Assembly: GCA_036419695.1 (NCBI GenBank)
Contig: CP143946.1
Span: 4,334,001 to 4,398,000, forward strand
Reading direction: 5' to 3'
DNA: 64,000 bases
Origin: [Clostridium] symbiosum
GTDB lineage: Bacteria; Bacillota; Clostridia; Lachnospirales; Lachnospiraceae
Shown here: one piece after another, positions 48,531 to 57,509 of the stretch
Position numbering within the stretch: the stretch's first letter is position 1
Layout: each line of letters opens with the position of its first letter
Translations under genes and position numbers: made by a program
Notes under the pieces: generated by a model
The model's input: only the letters and a program-made list of their open reading frames with translations
Told to the model about the DNA's origin: nothing
Database searches by the model: none

Positions 48531-49493
48531 TTATCTTACCTTGTCATCCAGCCCATAGAATTCCACAACCCCGCTCAGAATGTGTTCCCCTATCCCGTCG
48601 TATGCCTCATGGGTGCTGCCGCCGATATGCGGGCTGACGGTAAATCCCTTTGAGCCAAACAGTTCGGATTCCAGTTTTGCATTGTCGCCCAATCCTTTTC
48701 CCGCCAGCTCATTTTCCAGCACATCCGTGCTGAAACCGGCAAGCCGGCCGCTTGTCAGAGCCGCTTTGGCCGCAGATTCGTCCACGACTCCGCCCCTGGC
48801 GCAGTTAATCAGGATTGTTCCATCTCTCATCTGCTCAAATTCTTTCGTCGAGATCATTCCACGCGTCTCGTCGGTCAGCGGTGTGTGGGCGCTTATGTAA
48901 TCGGAGGCGGCGCAGAGTTCTCCCAGCGTTTCGATTTTGGTAACACCCTTTTCCTCCATTGCCGCTGCATCCACATAAGGATCGTAGGCTAACACCTTCA
49001 TGTCAAAGGCCTGCGCCAGATGGGCAACCCGGCTTCCGATTTTTCCGAGGCCCACAAGGCCAAGTACATGGCCTTTTAATTCATGGCCGGTGTACTTGTA
49101 TTTGTTCCAGATGCGTTCCTCCTGTACCTCTCGGTCCCCTTCCATCGTGAAACGGGATAAATCAAGCATTTTTGATATCGTCAGCTCCGCTACCGCATTG
49201 CAGTTGATACCCGGCGCATTCAGAATACGGATTCCCAGTTGCGCCGCATACTCCAGGTCGATATGATTGGTTCCCGTTGAACAGACCGCTATCATCTTAA
49301 CCCGTTTCGCCGCCGCATCCAGTACCTCCCTGCCTATTTTCGGATCAACGCGCATAATTAAAAGGTCGTAATCCGGGAGCAGTTCTTTCAGTTCGTCCAC
49401 AGCCGGCAGAATCTTAATATCCACCTCTACTCCGCGTTCACGCAGCCCCGTGGCGATCACCTCGGAAACCCGGTCAATAATTAATGCTCTCAT
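48531..49493 (-). CDS. D-isomer-specific 2-hydroxyacid dehydrogenase
   Basis: This 320-residue NAD-dependent enzyme is a paralogue of the protein at 27966. Seen: LLIMRVDPKIGREVLDAAAK, CSTGTNHIDLEYAAQLG, Rossmann GHVLGLVGLGKIGSRVAHLA, catalytic Arg in NCARGGVVDESA, and His in TVSPHIGGSTHEAYDG. It oxidises (R)-2-hydroxy acids to 2-oxo acids or the reverse. The start at 49493 has AAGGAG upstream. It lies between the transporter genes and panB-like/folD-like genes in one operon. If pantoate is the substrate, it would produce ketopantoate for the PanB-like enzyme. This is inferred from the gene order only. Confidence 0.9.
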   Translation of the reverse strand: MRALIIDRVSEVIATGLRERGVEVDIKILPAVDELKELLPDYDLLIMRVDPKIGREVLDAAAKRVKMIAVCSTGTNHIDLEYAAQLGIRILNAPGINCNAVAELTISKMLDLSRFTMEGDREVQEERIWNKYKYTGHELKGHVLGLVGLGKIGSRVAHLAQAFDMKVLAYDPYVDAAAMEEKGVTKIETLGELCAASDYISAHTPLTDETRGMISTKEFEQMRDGTILINCARGGVVDESAAKAALTSGRLAGFSTDVLENELAGKGLGDNAKLESELFGSKGFTVSPHIGGSTHEAYDGIGEHILSGVVEFYGLDDKVR

Positions 49494-49541
49494 TCTATAA
49501 CAACTCCTTCCTATATTCATTCAAATTCATTGACTGGTTCA

Positions 49542-51467
49542 TCAATCAACATCATCAGTAGTCAACGTCTTGTTTTTCTTCAGTCTCCGGCTCTGTATAT
49601 ACTGGCCGCCTATCACCACAATGAATATCGCATAACAGATAAGATCGGTCTTGATTCCCGGCCAGATGCCGCAGACTGCGCAGACCGCCATCAGTATCCG
49701 TTCCAGCGGATTCAGTTTGCGGAACACAAATCCTTCAAAACAGGCGCACATGCAGAACAGACCTACAAAGCTGGAGAATATGATAGAAACAATCGACAGT
49801 ACATTTCCCTGCAGCAGCAGTTCCTGGTGGTATACGAACATAAACGGCAGTATAAATCCGGGAAGTCCCAGCCTTGTGGCCGTGACCGAGGTCTTAAAAT
49901 AGTCTGCCTTGGCAATCTTCGAGGCGACCAGGGCTGCGCTGGCGACCGGCGGCGTGATGTTTGCCAGAGCCGCATAATAGTAAATAAACAGGTGGATGGC
50001 AAGCTTGTCAAATCCCAGTTCCACCAGGACACTGCCGGCAAGGGATGCCACCAGAACATAAGCGGCCGTCGTCGGGACCCCCATACCGAACAGGATTGTC
50101 ACCGCCATGGTCAGAATCAGTGCAACCAGGCCCACACTGCCGGAAAGTGTTTTAATAAAGAATACAATATTCATGGCAAGACCCGTCATGACGAAGATCT
50201 GTGTGACAATTCCCATCGCCGCACAGGCCGCTGCAACCGTCATAGCGCTTTTGGCCCCGCTTACCAGGCCGTTGTATAAAAATCCCCAGAATTGACGGGT
50301 GAAAATAAATTTCGGGTTGTGCAGCGAATTTTTCACCGCATAGCAGATGACCAGTATCACGCAGCCCAGAAATGCGCTTCGCATTACCGAGGTTCCTGAA
50401 ATCAAAAGGACAATAATTGCCAGCAGTGGGAGAAAGAAGATTCCATCCTCCTTCATCAGCTTCTTCTTATCCGGAATCATTTCGTCCGGAAGAGGTTTGA
50501 ATCCGCAGCGCAGTGCGCGCATATGTACGGAAATTCCTGTCGTTACATAGTACATAAGCGCCGCCGGCAATGCGCAGAGTGCAATCTTAGCGTAGGGAAC
50601 TCCGATAATCCCGGCCATAATAAAGGCTCCGACTCCCATGACGGGAGGCATAATCATGCCGCCTGTCGATGCGACCGACTCGATGGCGCCCGCGTAATGC
50701 GGCTCGTATCCCCTGTCCTTCATCATCGGGATTGTAAATGTGCCGGTGGAGGCCACGTTTGCCACGGCGCTTCCGTTGATGGAACCAACCAGGCCGCTTC
50801 CGATTACCGCTGCCTGCGCCGCGCCGGAACGTGTTTTTCCGCCGATGGCAATCGCAATATTAATAAAGAACTGTCCCGCGCCGCTGGATTCCAGCAGGCC
50901 TCCAAAAATCATGAACAGAACAATATAGGTGGCCGAAACATTCAGGACCGTTCCAAAAATTCCATACAGATATGTGGTAACGCTGGCGATCAGCCTTGGC
51001 CAGCTGTATCCACCGTGATGAAAAAGTCCTGGCAGAAATTTCCCAAAGTGTCCGTACAGCAGGGAAATAACAACCAGCCCCGGCAGAAGCAGCCCATAGG
51101 TACGCCGCGTGGCCTCCAGGACGGCCAAAATCATAAGCAGTCCGATGATGGTGTCCATTCCCGTGTATCTGCCCGCCCTGTTCAGCAGAGCTTCAAAGTT
51201 TACAAAGATATAGGCGGTGGAAACAAGGGCCATTATTAAAAAGCAGATGCTTGCTATTTGTGACAAATACACGCGGCGCGGATTCTTATCTTCTTTGATT
51301 GTCATTGCGCTCAAAAATACCAGCGCCAGTGCAAAAGCAAGGTGGATATCCATATGCTTGGTGGGATCCATGGTCGGTATCATCACCTGCCAGAGATGGT
51401 AAACACTCATAGCAAAAGCCGCAACAGGAAAAATCTTACCTGCAATTTTGCTTATTTTGTTTTCCAT
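49542..51467 (-). CDS. TRAP transporter fused permease, TAXI type
   Basis: This is a 641-residue fused DctQM-like membrane protein. TAXI permease stretches include YIVLFMIFGGLLESSGAGQF, GAIESVASTGGMIMPPVMG, MGVPTTAAYVLVASLAGSVL and LANITPPVASAALVASKIA. It has about 16 or more hydrophobic segments. It is homologous to the permease at 24470 but clearly diverged. The receptor gene is 97 bases upstream, and the 2-hydroxyacid dehydrogenase gene starts 48 bases downstream of its stop, so all are likely in one operon. Confidence 0.93.
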   Translation of the reverse strand: MENKISKIAGKIFPVAAFAMSVYHLWQVMIPTMDPTKHMDIHLAFALALVFLSAMTIKEDKNPRRVYLSQIASICFLIMALVSTAYIFVNFEALLNRAGRYTGMDTIIGLLMILAVLEATRRTYGLLLPGLVVISLLYGHFGKFLPGLFHHGGYSWPRLIASVTTYLYGIFGTVLNVSATYIVLFMIFGGLLESSGAGQFFINIAIAIGGKTRSGAAQAAVIGSGLVGSINGSAVANVASTGTFTIPMMKDRGYEPHYAGAIESVASTGGMIMPPVMGVGAFIMAGIIGVPYAKIALCALPAALMYYVTTGISVHMRALRCGFKPLPDEMIPDKKKLMKEDGIFFLPLLAIIVLLISGTSVMRSAFLGCVILVICYAVKNSLHNPKFIFTRQFWGFLYNGLVSGAKSAMTVAAACAAMGIVTQIFVMTGLAMNIVFFIKTLSGSVGLVALILTMAVTILFGMGVPTTAAYVLVASLAGSVLVELGFDKLAIHLFIYYYAALANITPPVASAALVASKIAKADYFKTSVTATRLGLPGFILPFMFVYHQELLLQGNVLSIVSIIFSSFVGLFCMCACFEGFVFRKLNPLERILMAVCAVCGIWPGIKTDLICYAIFIVVIGGQYIQSRRLKKNKTLTTDDVD

Positions 51468-51564
51468 GTAAAATTCCTTTCTTTAATCTGGTGAAAAACC
51501 CGGACATCCGGTCCGGCGGTCCGGGTTTCCCGTTATAATATGGTTCCTTTACCCGGTTCCCTTT

Positions 51565-52644
51565 TTACTGGCCGATTGTATAAGCGTCATCCCATACACC
51601 CACCTCTTTAAAATATTTTGCGGCGCCCGGATGGAGCGGTACTTCTTTAGGCAGGCCGTGAAGTGCGTTTTCAGCGGTAATGCATTTAGCGGGGGCATAG
51701 TAGCTCTCCAGTGAATCTACATTTTCACAGATTGTTTTTACAAATGTATAGGCAACTTCCTCACTCATCGCCGCAGAAGCAAACTGCTCAGCCGGAGCAG
51801 CCATATTAACGTAATCGCCTTCTACAAACGGCAGTGTTCCGCCCGCAATGACGGACTGGAAAAAGTCCTTGCTCTTGCTGCAGGCCAGTTCAATTTTTTC
51901 CGGATCCTGAGGGAGCGCCCGGCAGTCAACCGTCGTATAAAGTGATTCCAGATAGGACGCGGGTACTTTCGCACTGCAGAAGCCCCAAATCATGTCCACG
52001 GTTCCGTCTTTCAGTGCGTCCACAGCCTGATCATTGGCCAGATTGAGCATCTTACAGTTGCTGTCATCGTAGCCATAGGCCGACATAAGCGCCGTGGCCA
52101 TCGATGCGATTCCGGAACCGGAAGGCCCCAGGACTACGGTCTTTCCCTGCAAATCTTCCAGTGACTGGATACTGCTCTTATCTAGTACAATCGCCACGCT
52201 CTCTACATCATACAAATCCATCAGCGCAAGGATTTTATCATTGGCTCCGTCCTCCGCAAATGGCCCCTGTCCCACATAGGCGTCATACATCTGTGTGGTA
52301 TGTCCAATGTTAATGTCACCGGAAGACAGCAGACGGCAATTCTCAATGGAACCGCCTGTTGCCTGTACCGTGACGGTCATATTCGGTATCTTCTCCTGAA
52401 GAACGGAAGCGCATGCTGTCCCCATCAGCTGAATCGTGCCTCCCAGGGTGCCGGTTCCCCATGTTAAATCCGTCTTTTCAAGCGTTGTCTCCCCGGATGC
52501 CCCCTGTTCCCCCGCCGATTGTTTCGTAGTTTCCGCATCGGTTTTCGCCGACGAAGCGCTTCCCGAGCCCCCACAGCCGCTTAACCCGCCGAGCATTGCT
52601 GCTAAAATAGTTAACATAAAAATCCGAGTACCTGTTTTTTTCAT
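51565..52644 (-). CDS. TAXI-family TRAP substrate-binding lipoprotein
   Basis: This is a 359-residue receptor. MKKTGTRIFMLTILAAMLG and the cysteine in LSGCGGSGS form a lipoprotein signal. The mature part shows LTWGTGTLGGTIQLMGTACA, TVQATGGSIENCRLLSSGDI, TVVLGPSGSGIASMATALMS and the ending PLHPGAAKYFKEVGVWDD, as in other TAXI receptors. The start at 52644 follows AAGGAGG by 9 bases. It is the first gene of the catabolic operon 52644-46742. The substrate is probably a small hydroxy or oxo acid. Confidence 0.93.
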   Translation of the reverse strand: MKKTGTRIFMLTILAAMLGGLSGCGGSGSASSAKTDAETTKQSAGEQGASGETTLEKTDLTWGTGTLGGTIQLMGTACASVLQEKIPNMTVTVQATGGSIENCRLLSSGDINIGHTTQMYDAYVGQGPFAEDGANDKILALMDLYDVESVAIVLDKSSIQSLEDLQGKTVVLGPSGSGIASMATALMSAYGYDDSNCKMLNLANDQAVDALKDGTVDMIWGFCSAKVPASYLESLYTTVDCRALPQDPEKIELACSKSKDFFQSVIAGGTLPFVEGDYVNMAAPAEQFASAAMSEEVAYTFVKTICENVDSLESYYAPAKCITAENALHGLPKEVPLHPGAAKYFKEVGVWDDAYTIGQ

Positions 52645-52823
52645 GTGTTTTCCCCTCCTTATAGCGTTTGCCTGACTCACCAAAATAAGCCAAAATGATT
52701 TATGTAGTTAAATCATATATTACAATGTTTTATAAGTACACGATCTATAAATCATTTGAACTATAACTTTTTGTCATAAGTCTATAAACATGCATCCGGA
52801 TCGGGAAAGCAACGGTTTCGGTA

Positions 52824-52862
52824 TAAAAAAAGAACCTCCGGCCGTCATTGCCCGGAAGTTCC
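52824..52862 (-). terminator. Terminator of the LysR gene
   Basis: On the minus strand, GAACTTCCGG pairs with CCGGAGGTTC and is followed by six Ts. It isolates the LysR gene from the downstream TAXI operon. Confidence 0.85.
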
Positions 52863-52885
52863 ATCTGTTCTTTTCCTTTATTCTG

Positions 52886-53797
52886 TTATCCGTCTGTCTC
52901 CTGCAGCTGTCTTCTCTGTTCAAAATACTGCACTACAAACCGCTCAAACAGCTTAATAATATAAGTTTTGTACGTATTTTTATTCTGCATCAGAGTTCCC
53001 TCCCACGGGAATCTCTCCTTTAAGGGAATAATTGTCACCCCGGGACTTAAATGACTCTGTACGGCATAGGGACGTGGCAGAATGCAGATTCCCCTGTCGC
53101 ACTCCGTCATCTGGAGCATAAAATTGACCTTGGAGCTGGATATATTCACTTTTGGGATAAATCCGGCCTTCACACAGCGTTCTGTAATCTGCTGGGACAA
53201 AGCGGATGAATAAGTATAAAGATTAAATTTCTGATGCTCCAGTTGTTCGAATGTAACGCACGGATACCGGGACAGCGGATTTTCTACGGATGCAATCACA
53301 ACCATCTCATCCTCAAACAGGACGGTATCCTCCAGTTCCGGAAAGGATTCCCCTGTAATCCCGAGGGCCAGATCCAAACTGCCGTCAAGAAGCATCTTTC
53401 TCAGCCTCCGGCTCCCATCCTCTATCAGCTGTAATTCAATATCCGGCCACTGTCTGTTAAAATTTGTCACAATGTCAACCACATAAAGAGATGCTATCAT
53501 CGGGGTAACACCCAGTTTCAGTTTCCCAACCGGCGCCGAATGCATGGTCTCAACAAAGGCGGACAGTGAGTCAAACTCCGCAATGATTGGCACGACACGC
53601 TGATAAAACTGCTCCCCATAGTCCGTCAAATAAACTCCGCTCTTTTGAACCCGGAAAAGCGGCACTTTCAGTTCCCGCTCCAGTTTCTTTATCAGCTTGC
53701 TCAATGCCGGCTGGGACAGATACAGGCGCTCCGCAGCCCGCGTATAACTCTGATCCCGGGCAACCTGTACAAAATATTTAAGAACTTTTATATCCAT
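52886..53797 (-). CDS. LysR-family transcriptional regulator
   Basis: This 303-residue regulator has an N-terminal winged HTH: MDIKVLKYFVQVARDQSYTR and AAERLYLSQPALSKLIKKLE. The C-terminal periplasmic-binding-like effector domain begins PVGKLKLGVTPMIASLYVVD. I chose the start at 53797 because GGGAGGTGG precedes it; the longer reading to 53854 has no site. It lies upstream of the TAXI/PanB-like operon on the same strand and is the natural candidate for its control, with the inducer probably being the transported acid. The region 52650-52820 before the operon is AT-rich, but I could not assign a clear LysR box. Confidence 0.92.
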   Translation of the reverse strand: MDIKVLKYFVQVARDQSYTRAAERLYLSQPALSKLIKKLERELKVPLFRVQKSGVYLTDYGEQFYQRVVPIIAEFDSLSAFVETMHSAPVGKLKLGVTPMIASLYVVDIVTNFNRQWPDIELQLIEDGSRRLRKMLLDGSLDLALGITGESFPELEDTVLFEDEMVVIASVENPLSRYPCVTFEQLEHQKFNLYTYSSALSQQITERCVKAGFIPKVNISSSKVNFMLQMTECDRGICILPRPYAVQSHLSPGVTIIPLKERFPWEGTLMQNKNTYKTYIIKLFERFVVQYFEQRRQLQETDG

Positions 53798-53931
53798 CCG
53801 AACCACCTCCCAAAACGTTGCCCGCACACTCCCCGGCCAGGTCACCGCCTTCAATAAAGGAGCAAACGGCTTTTGGCCATATTGCTCCTCTTTTCTCTAT
53901 TGATGCTCTTTTCTTTATTACTGCTCTGTTC

Positions 53932-54897
53932 TTAATTCACCTGATTTACCGGCTTTCCGGCCGCATAAGCCGCCAGATTATCAGCCGCTGTCTCCAGAAG
54001 TCTTGCCCTGCTCTCTTTGGCCGCCCACGCAATATGCGGGGTGATGATGCAGTTTTGCGCAGTAAGCAGAGGATTCTCCATGGATATCGGTTCCTCCGAG
54101 ACGACATCCAGGCCTGCTGCATACACTTTTCCACTGTTCAGCGCTTCGGCGAGGTCTTCATCCACAATAAGGGCTCCTCTGGAACTGTTCAGCAGAATGA
54201 CTCCGTCCTTCATCCCTGCGATTGTCTCCCGGTTGATCATTCCCCTGGTATCCGGGAATAACGGACAATGGAGAGCGATGACATCGGATTCCCGTAACAG
54301 TTCTTCCCGCTCCGCAAACTTCACATTCTCGTTCTCCAGTTCCGGCTTCCTGAAACCGTCGTTATAGAGAATCTTCATTCCCATTGCAGCGGCGATGGCG
54401 GCCGTCCTCTGTCCAATCCGTCCAAAGCCTACAACACCCATAGTTTTTCCCGACAGCTCAATAAGCGGGTAATCCCAGAAACAGAAATCCGGCTGATTCC
54501 CCCATCTTCCCTCCCTCACGGCGTCTCCGTGATGGCCGACGCGGCTGCAAATTTCCAGCAGCAGAGCGATCGTAAACTGGGAAACCGAGTTGGTTCCATA
54601 GGTCGGGATATTACATACAGGGATATTCTTCTCCCTGGCCGCGGCAATATCGATACCATCATATCCGGTTGACAATAAACCGATGTAACGGATAGAGGGA
54701 CAACTTTCAATTACCTTCCCGGTCAATGGTACGTTGGATACCAATACAGCCTCCGCATCTCCTATCCTCTCAATAATTAAATCCACATCGTCGGCGGGAG
54801 TCCTGTCATAAATCCTTAATTCTCCCAGCTCCTCAAAACGCTTCCAGCTTAAATCACCCGGATTCTTTACATATCCGTCTAATATTACAATTTTCAT
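53932..54897 (-). CDS. D-isomer-specific 2-hydroxyacid dehydrogenase (glycerate dehydrogenase-like)
   Basis: This 321-residue enzyme has GKTMGVVGFGRIGQRTAAIA as NAD-binding loop, SSRGALIVDEDLAEAL with the catalytic Arg, LDVVSEEPISMENPLL with the Glu and IITPHIAWAAKESRARL with the His. The early segment IRYIGLLSTGYDGIDIAAAR and ending VNQVN match hydroxypyruvate/glycerate-type reductases. It is distinct from the two paralogues at 27966 and 48531. It follows the GntR gene by 22 bases on the same strand. It may handle a 2-oxo or 2-hydroxy acid from the 55842-63786 pathway. Confidence 0.9.
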   Translation of the reverse strand: MKIVILDGYVKNPGDLSWKRFEELGELRIYDRTPADDVDLIIERIGDAEAVLVSNVPLTGKVIESCPSIRYIGLLSTGYDGIDIAAAREKNIPVCNIPTYGTNSVSQFTIALLLEICSRVGHHGDAVREGRWGNQPDFCFWDYPLIELSGKTMGVVGFGRIGQRTAAIAAAMGMKILYNDGFRKPELENENVKFAEREELLRESDVIALHCPLFPDTRGMINRETIAGMKDGVILLNSSRGALIVDEDLAEALNSGKVYAAGLDVVSEEPISMENPLLTAQNCIITPHIAWAAKESRARLLETAADNLAAYAAGKPVNQVN

Positions 54898-54919
54898 TGC
54901 TCTCTTCCTTTCTACAGCG

Positions 54920-55600
54920 CTAAAGCTCCAGATGTTTCAAAAGCAGTTCCAGGGACCATTCCAGGTGCGCGCTGAGCGCCGTCTTCAATTTCTGAAGATC
55001 CCTCTCTTTCAGACAGTCCAGCAAATCCAGGTGCTGTTTCGTGCTCTCCTCCAAATCGAGGGATATACTGTACGAAATAACTCTGTAGCGATCTACATTA
55101 AAATAAATCTGATCCATCAGGATTTTAATATATCCGTTATTTGATTTCTGGACAATCAAATCGTGAAACTGACTGTCCAGCTTGCTGAATTCCATCCTGT
55201 CTATCTCTTCACCGGCTGCGTGCCGGTCAAGTAGGGACTGAAGGCTGCTCCTTACTTCTTCTATCTCTTCGTCGGTAATCTGAAAAATCGAAGTCTCGCA
55301 GGCAATTAATTCGAGCGCCTCCCTGACCTCATATATATTTCTTACATCCTTTGATGTGAGTGGCTTTAAGAAGGTTCCCAGACCTTTCCTGGATTCCAGG
55401 AATCCCTCTGCCTGCAGGCGGCGTATCGCCTCCCTCACAGGTGTCCGGCTCATGTTCAGATAAGCGGCCAGCTGATTCTCACTTAATAACTCACCCGGGC
55501 TTATCTCCTCTTCAATAATCAGATTTTTGATTCCATCATAAGCCATCTGTACGTAGCTCGGCTTCTGCGTTTTTCTTAATAAACTCTTCTGTTCGCCCAT
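54920..55600 (-). CDS. GntR-family regulator, FCD subfamily
   Basis: This is a 226-residue transcription factor. The HTH is VQMAYDGIKNLIIEEEISPG, SENQLAAYLNMSRTPVREAI and RRLQAEGFLESRKG. The FCD domain is NIYEVREALELIACETS, LDSQFHDLIVQKSN and STKQHLDLLDCLKERD. It probably controls the surrounding hydroxyacid/CoA cluster; a candidate operator is TGTATAATCCAATTATACA at 58790. The ATG at 55600 is preceded by AAGGAATTATGTG. It forms a two-gene unit with the dehydrogenase at 53932. Confidence 0.92.
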   Translation of the reverse strand: MGEQKSLLRKTQKPSYVQMAYDGIKNLIIEEEISPGELLSENQLAAYLNMSRTPVREAIRRLQAEGFLESRKGLGTFLKPLTSKDVRNIYEVREALELIACETSIFQITDEEIEEVRSSLQSLLDRHAAGEEIDRMEFSKLDSQFHDLIVQKSNNGYIKILMDQIYFNVDRYRVISYSISLDLEESTKQHLDLLDCLKERDLQKLKTALSAHLEWSLELLLKHLEL

Positions 55601-55706
55601 TCACATAATTCCTTGTCTGAAAATTTTATAAATCTTTTCGGCAATAACAATACAAATTAAAAATGGTATCCATACGCCTGATTAATTATGATCATTTTAC
55701 TATTAA

Positions 55707-55764
55707 ATAAGACACCTGTCCAGAGCGTGTTTGAAAATACATTCTGCTTAAAAAGGTGTCTTAT
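55707..55764. terminator. Hairpin between the aconitase X operon and the GntR gene
   Basis: ATAAGACACCT (55707-55717) pairs with AGGTGTCTTAT (55754-55764), with A/T-rich borders. It probably ends the operon from 58739 and separates it from the GntR gene. Confidence 0.7.
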
Positions 55765-55841
55765 CATGATTGTTTACAGTTTTGACTATTATTGTGGCTC
55801 TAATAAACAGTACACAACATTATTGGAAATAATTCTAAAAA

Positions 55842-56243
55842 CTACAATATCTCTATAATTCCATTATCGGCATCCACTCTGATTATATCCCCATCCTTTA
55901 CATCCTCATAAAAAGCCGGGTCAACCTTATCCACCATCGGCACTTCCATGATAATGGCACTCGATACAAGAACGGTCTCCGGGAACTGCACAATCATCGC
56001 AGCCGGCATGTTCTGATGCATCTTAAGCTGGTATAAACCATCTGCCTGAACTACAGAACTTCCCTTTCCACCCGGGAATATCAGCACTTTCTTTGCCACC
56101 GATCTTCCCTCCAGATCGTGGGCCTTCTCAATAACCTCCCCTGTTTCAGGGTTCATCAGATAGAACATAATGTGATCCTTTGAAACGATTGCCTCCGCCT
56201 CTGCAGAACCTTCCGATATTTTATGGCAGCTGTATTTTTTCAT
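55842..56243 (-). CDS. Aconitase X swivel-domain (small) subunit
   Basis: This 133-residue protein of the DUF126 type opens MKKYSCHKISEGSAEAEAIV and carries HDLEGRSVAKKVLIFPGGKG, matching the swivel domain of aconitase X (the GRSV...FPGGKGS region). It ends in DGDIIRVDADNGIIEIL. It starts 1 base after the stop of the catalytic subunit gene, as expected for a two-subunit enzyme. With that subunit it should form an Fe-S hydro-lyase. Confidence 0.9.
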   Translation of the reverse strand: MKKYSCHKISEGSAEAEAIVSKDHIMFYLMNPETGEVIEKAHDLEGRSVAKKVLIFPGGKGSSVVQADGLYQLKMHQNMPAAMIVQFPETVLVSSAIIMEVPMVDKVDPAFYEDVKDGDIIRVDADNGIIEIL

Positions 56244-56244
56244 T

Positions 56245-57453
56245 TTATTTTACCTCCCCTGTTAATGCCGCTTCTATACATGTATCTAAATCGCGGATGA
56301 CAAAGTGGATCCCTCTTCTCTGCGGATAGTACGCGCACTTCGGAGACTCCGTTACACCCACTTTTCCGTTCAGATGGCGCCAGCATGGCTGATCCGGACA
56401 GGAATCCGGCACAATAAATCCGCCTGCTTCCGTAATAATCTCGTCTAATCCCATCCTCTCCGCCATTTCTTTTACAAGGCTGGAGGTTAAGATCCACATT
56501 TCTTTTTCCAGTTTCTTTCCTTCGATCTTTTCGGCAATATGTTTTACCTCATCCAGTGTAAAATGCGGACATCCAAACATGACAAAATCGATGGGGCGGT
56601 TTCCTTCCAGGGAAATCTCTTCCAGGATATCTTCCATATCCTGGTTTGTGATTACCACCTTTCTCTCCGGCTCTTTGCCGCCGAAAGCGGTCGTGAGATC
56701 CGGCGCCTCCGGTGTTACGCCGAGGATATGGTACATGCCGTAGGCTCCCGATGTATTCAGTTCTGCTCCCAGGTTCCTGAGCGCTTCCTTCGTGATGGTT
56801 TCTTTGGGAAGTCCGGTGAATACTGGAATTCCCTCACCAATCTTCTTCCCTAACATACCCAGGATATGGTAATCGTAGGCCGTCTTCATGTCGGCTTCTA
56901 CCTCTACGAGAATATTGCCTTTTCTGTTCTCATCCAGTAGAAGACCATATTCCGGTACAAAACCGGTTACGGCAGCACAGAGCGCGCTGTTGGCTCCCTC
57001 ACGGTTGCTTCTCGCCCCCCATACCGAATTGACGTAAGGAGTTGCACTGGACTCTGAGAATGCAATCACTTCTTTATACATTGGAACATTCGTGTCAATA
57101 TACGGCGTGCAGTTATATGTAAGTTGAGCTCCGATTCCCTTATAGGCATTATGGGTTCTCTGCATTAAGTCGGCAAATTTCGGATCCACCATATCTCTCT
57201 TTGTAAAGAAGTCATAGCAGAATCCAGGATTGACGGTTGGGGCAATACGGCACTTCGCGCCCTCGCTCAGTAATTTTTCGCAGAACCACAAATCGGCTTC
57301 CTGATTGGAAAGCGCCACGTGAGCCCTTGTAATCGGCACCATCCTTGGAGCGTCAAAGCACTCACCGATGGCCACCTGAATCTTCATGGCGTATGCGGTT
57401 CCTTTCCCATACTTTCCATCCAGCATATCCTGCTGTTCCTGTGTCAGTTTCAT
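56245..57453 (-). CDS. Aconitase X catalytic subunit
   Basis: This 402-residue protein of the DUF521/AcnX type is a predicted Fe-S hydro-lyase. It has MKLTQEQQDMLDGKYGKGTA, VPITRAHVALSNQEADLWFC, TPYVNSVWGARSNREGANSA (the SNREG signature), DFVMFGCPHFTLDEVKHIAE (cluster Cys) and GFIVPDSCPDQPCWRHLNG (cluster Cys pair). Characterised relatives dehydrate cis-3-hydroxy-L-proline in bacteria or mevalonate 5-phosphate in archaea; which substrate applies here cannot be told. It is in an operon with a LarA-like gene upstream and the swivel subunit downstream. Confidence 0.92.
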   Translation of the reverse strand: MKLTQEQQDMLDGKYGKGTAYAMKIQVAIGECFDAPRMVPITRAHVALSNQEADLWFCEKLLSEGAKCRIAPTVNPGFCYDFFTKRDMVDPKFADLMQRTHNAYKGIGAQLTYNCTPYIDTNVPMYKEVIAFSESSATPYVNSVWGARSNREGANSALCAAVTGFVPEYGLLLDENRKGNILVEVEADMKTAYDYHILGMLGKKIGEGIPVFTGLPKETITKEALRNLGAELNTSGAYGMYHILGVTPEAPDLTTAFGGKEPERKVVITNQDMEDILEEISLEGNRPIDFVMFGCPHFTLDEVKHIAEKIEGKKLEKEMWILTSSLVKEMAERMGLDEIITEAGGFIVPDSCPDQPCWRHLNGKVGVTESPKCAYYPQRRGIHFVIRDLDTCIEAALTGEVK

Positions 57454-57509
57454 AAAAACCTCCTCCTTAATTTTTTCTTTTTATAATTTTATTTGACGGA
57501 TTAATCCGT

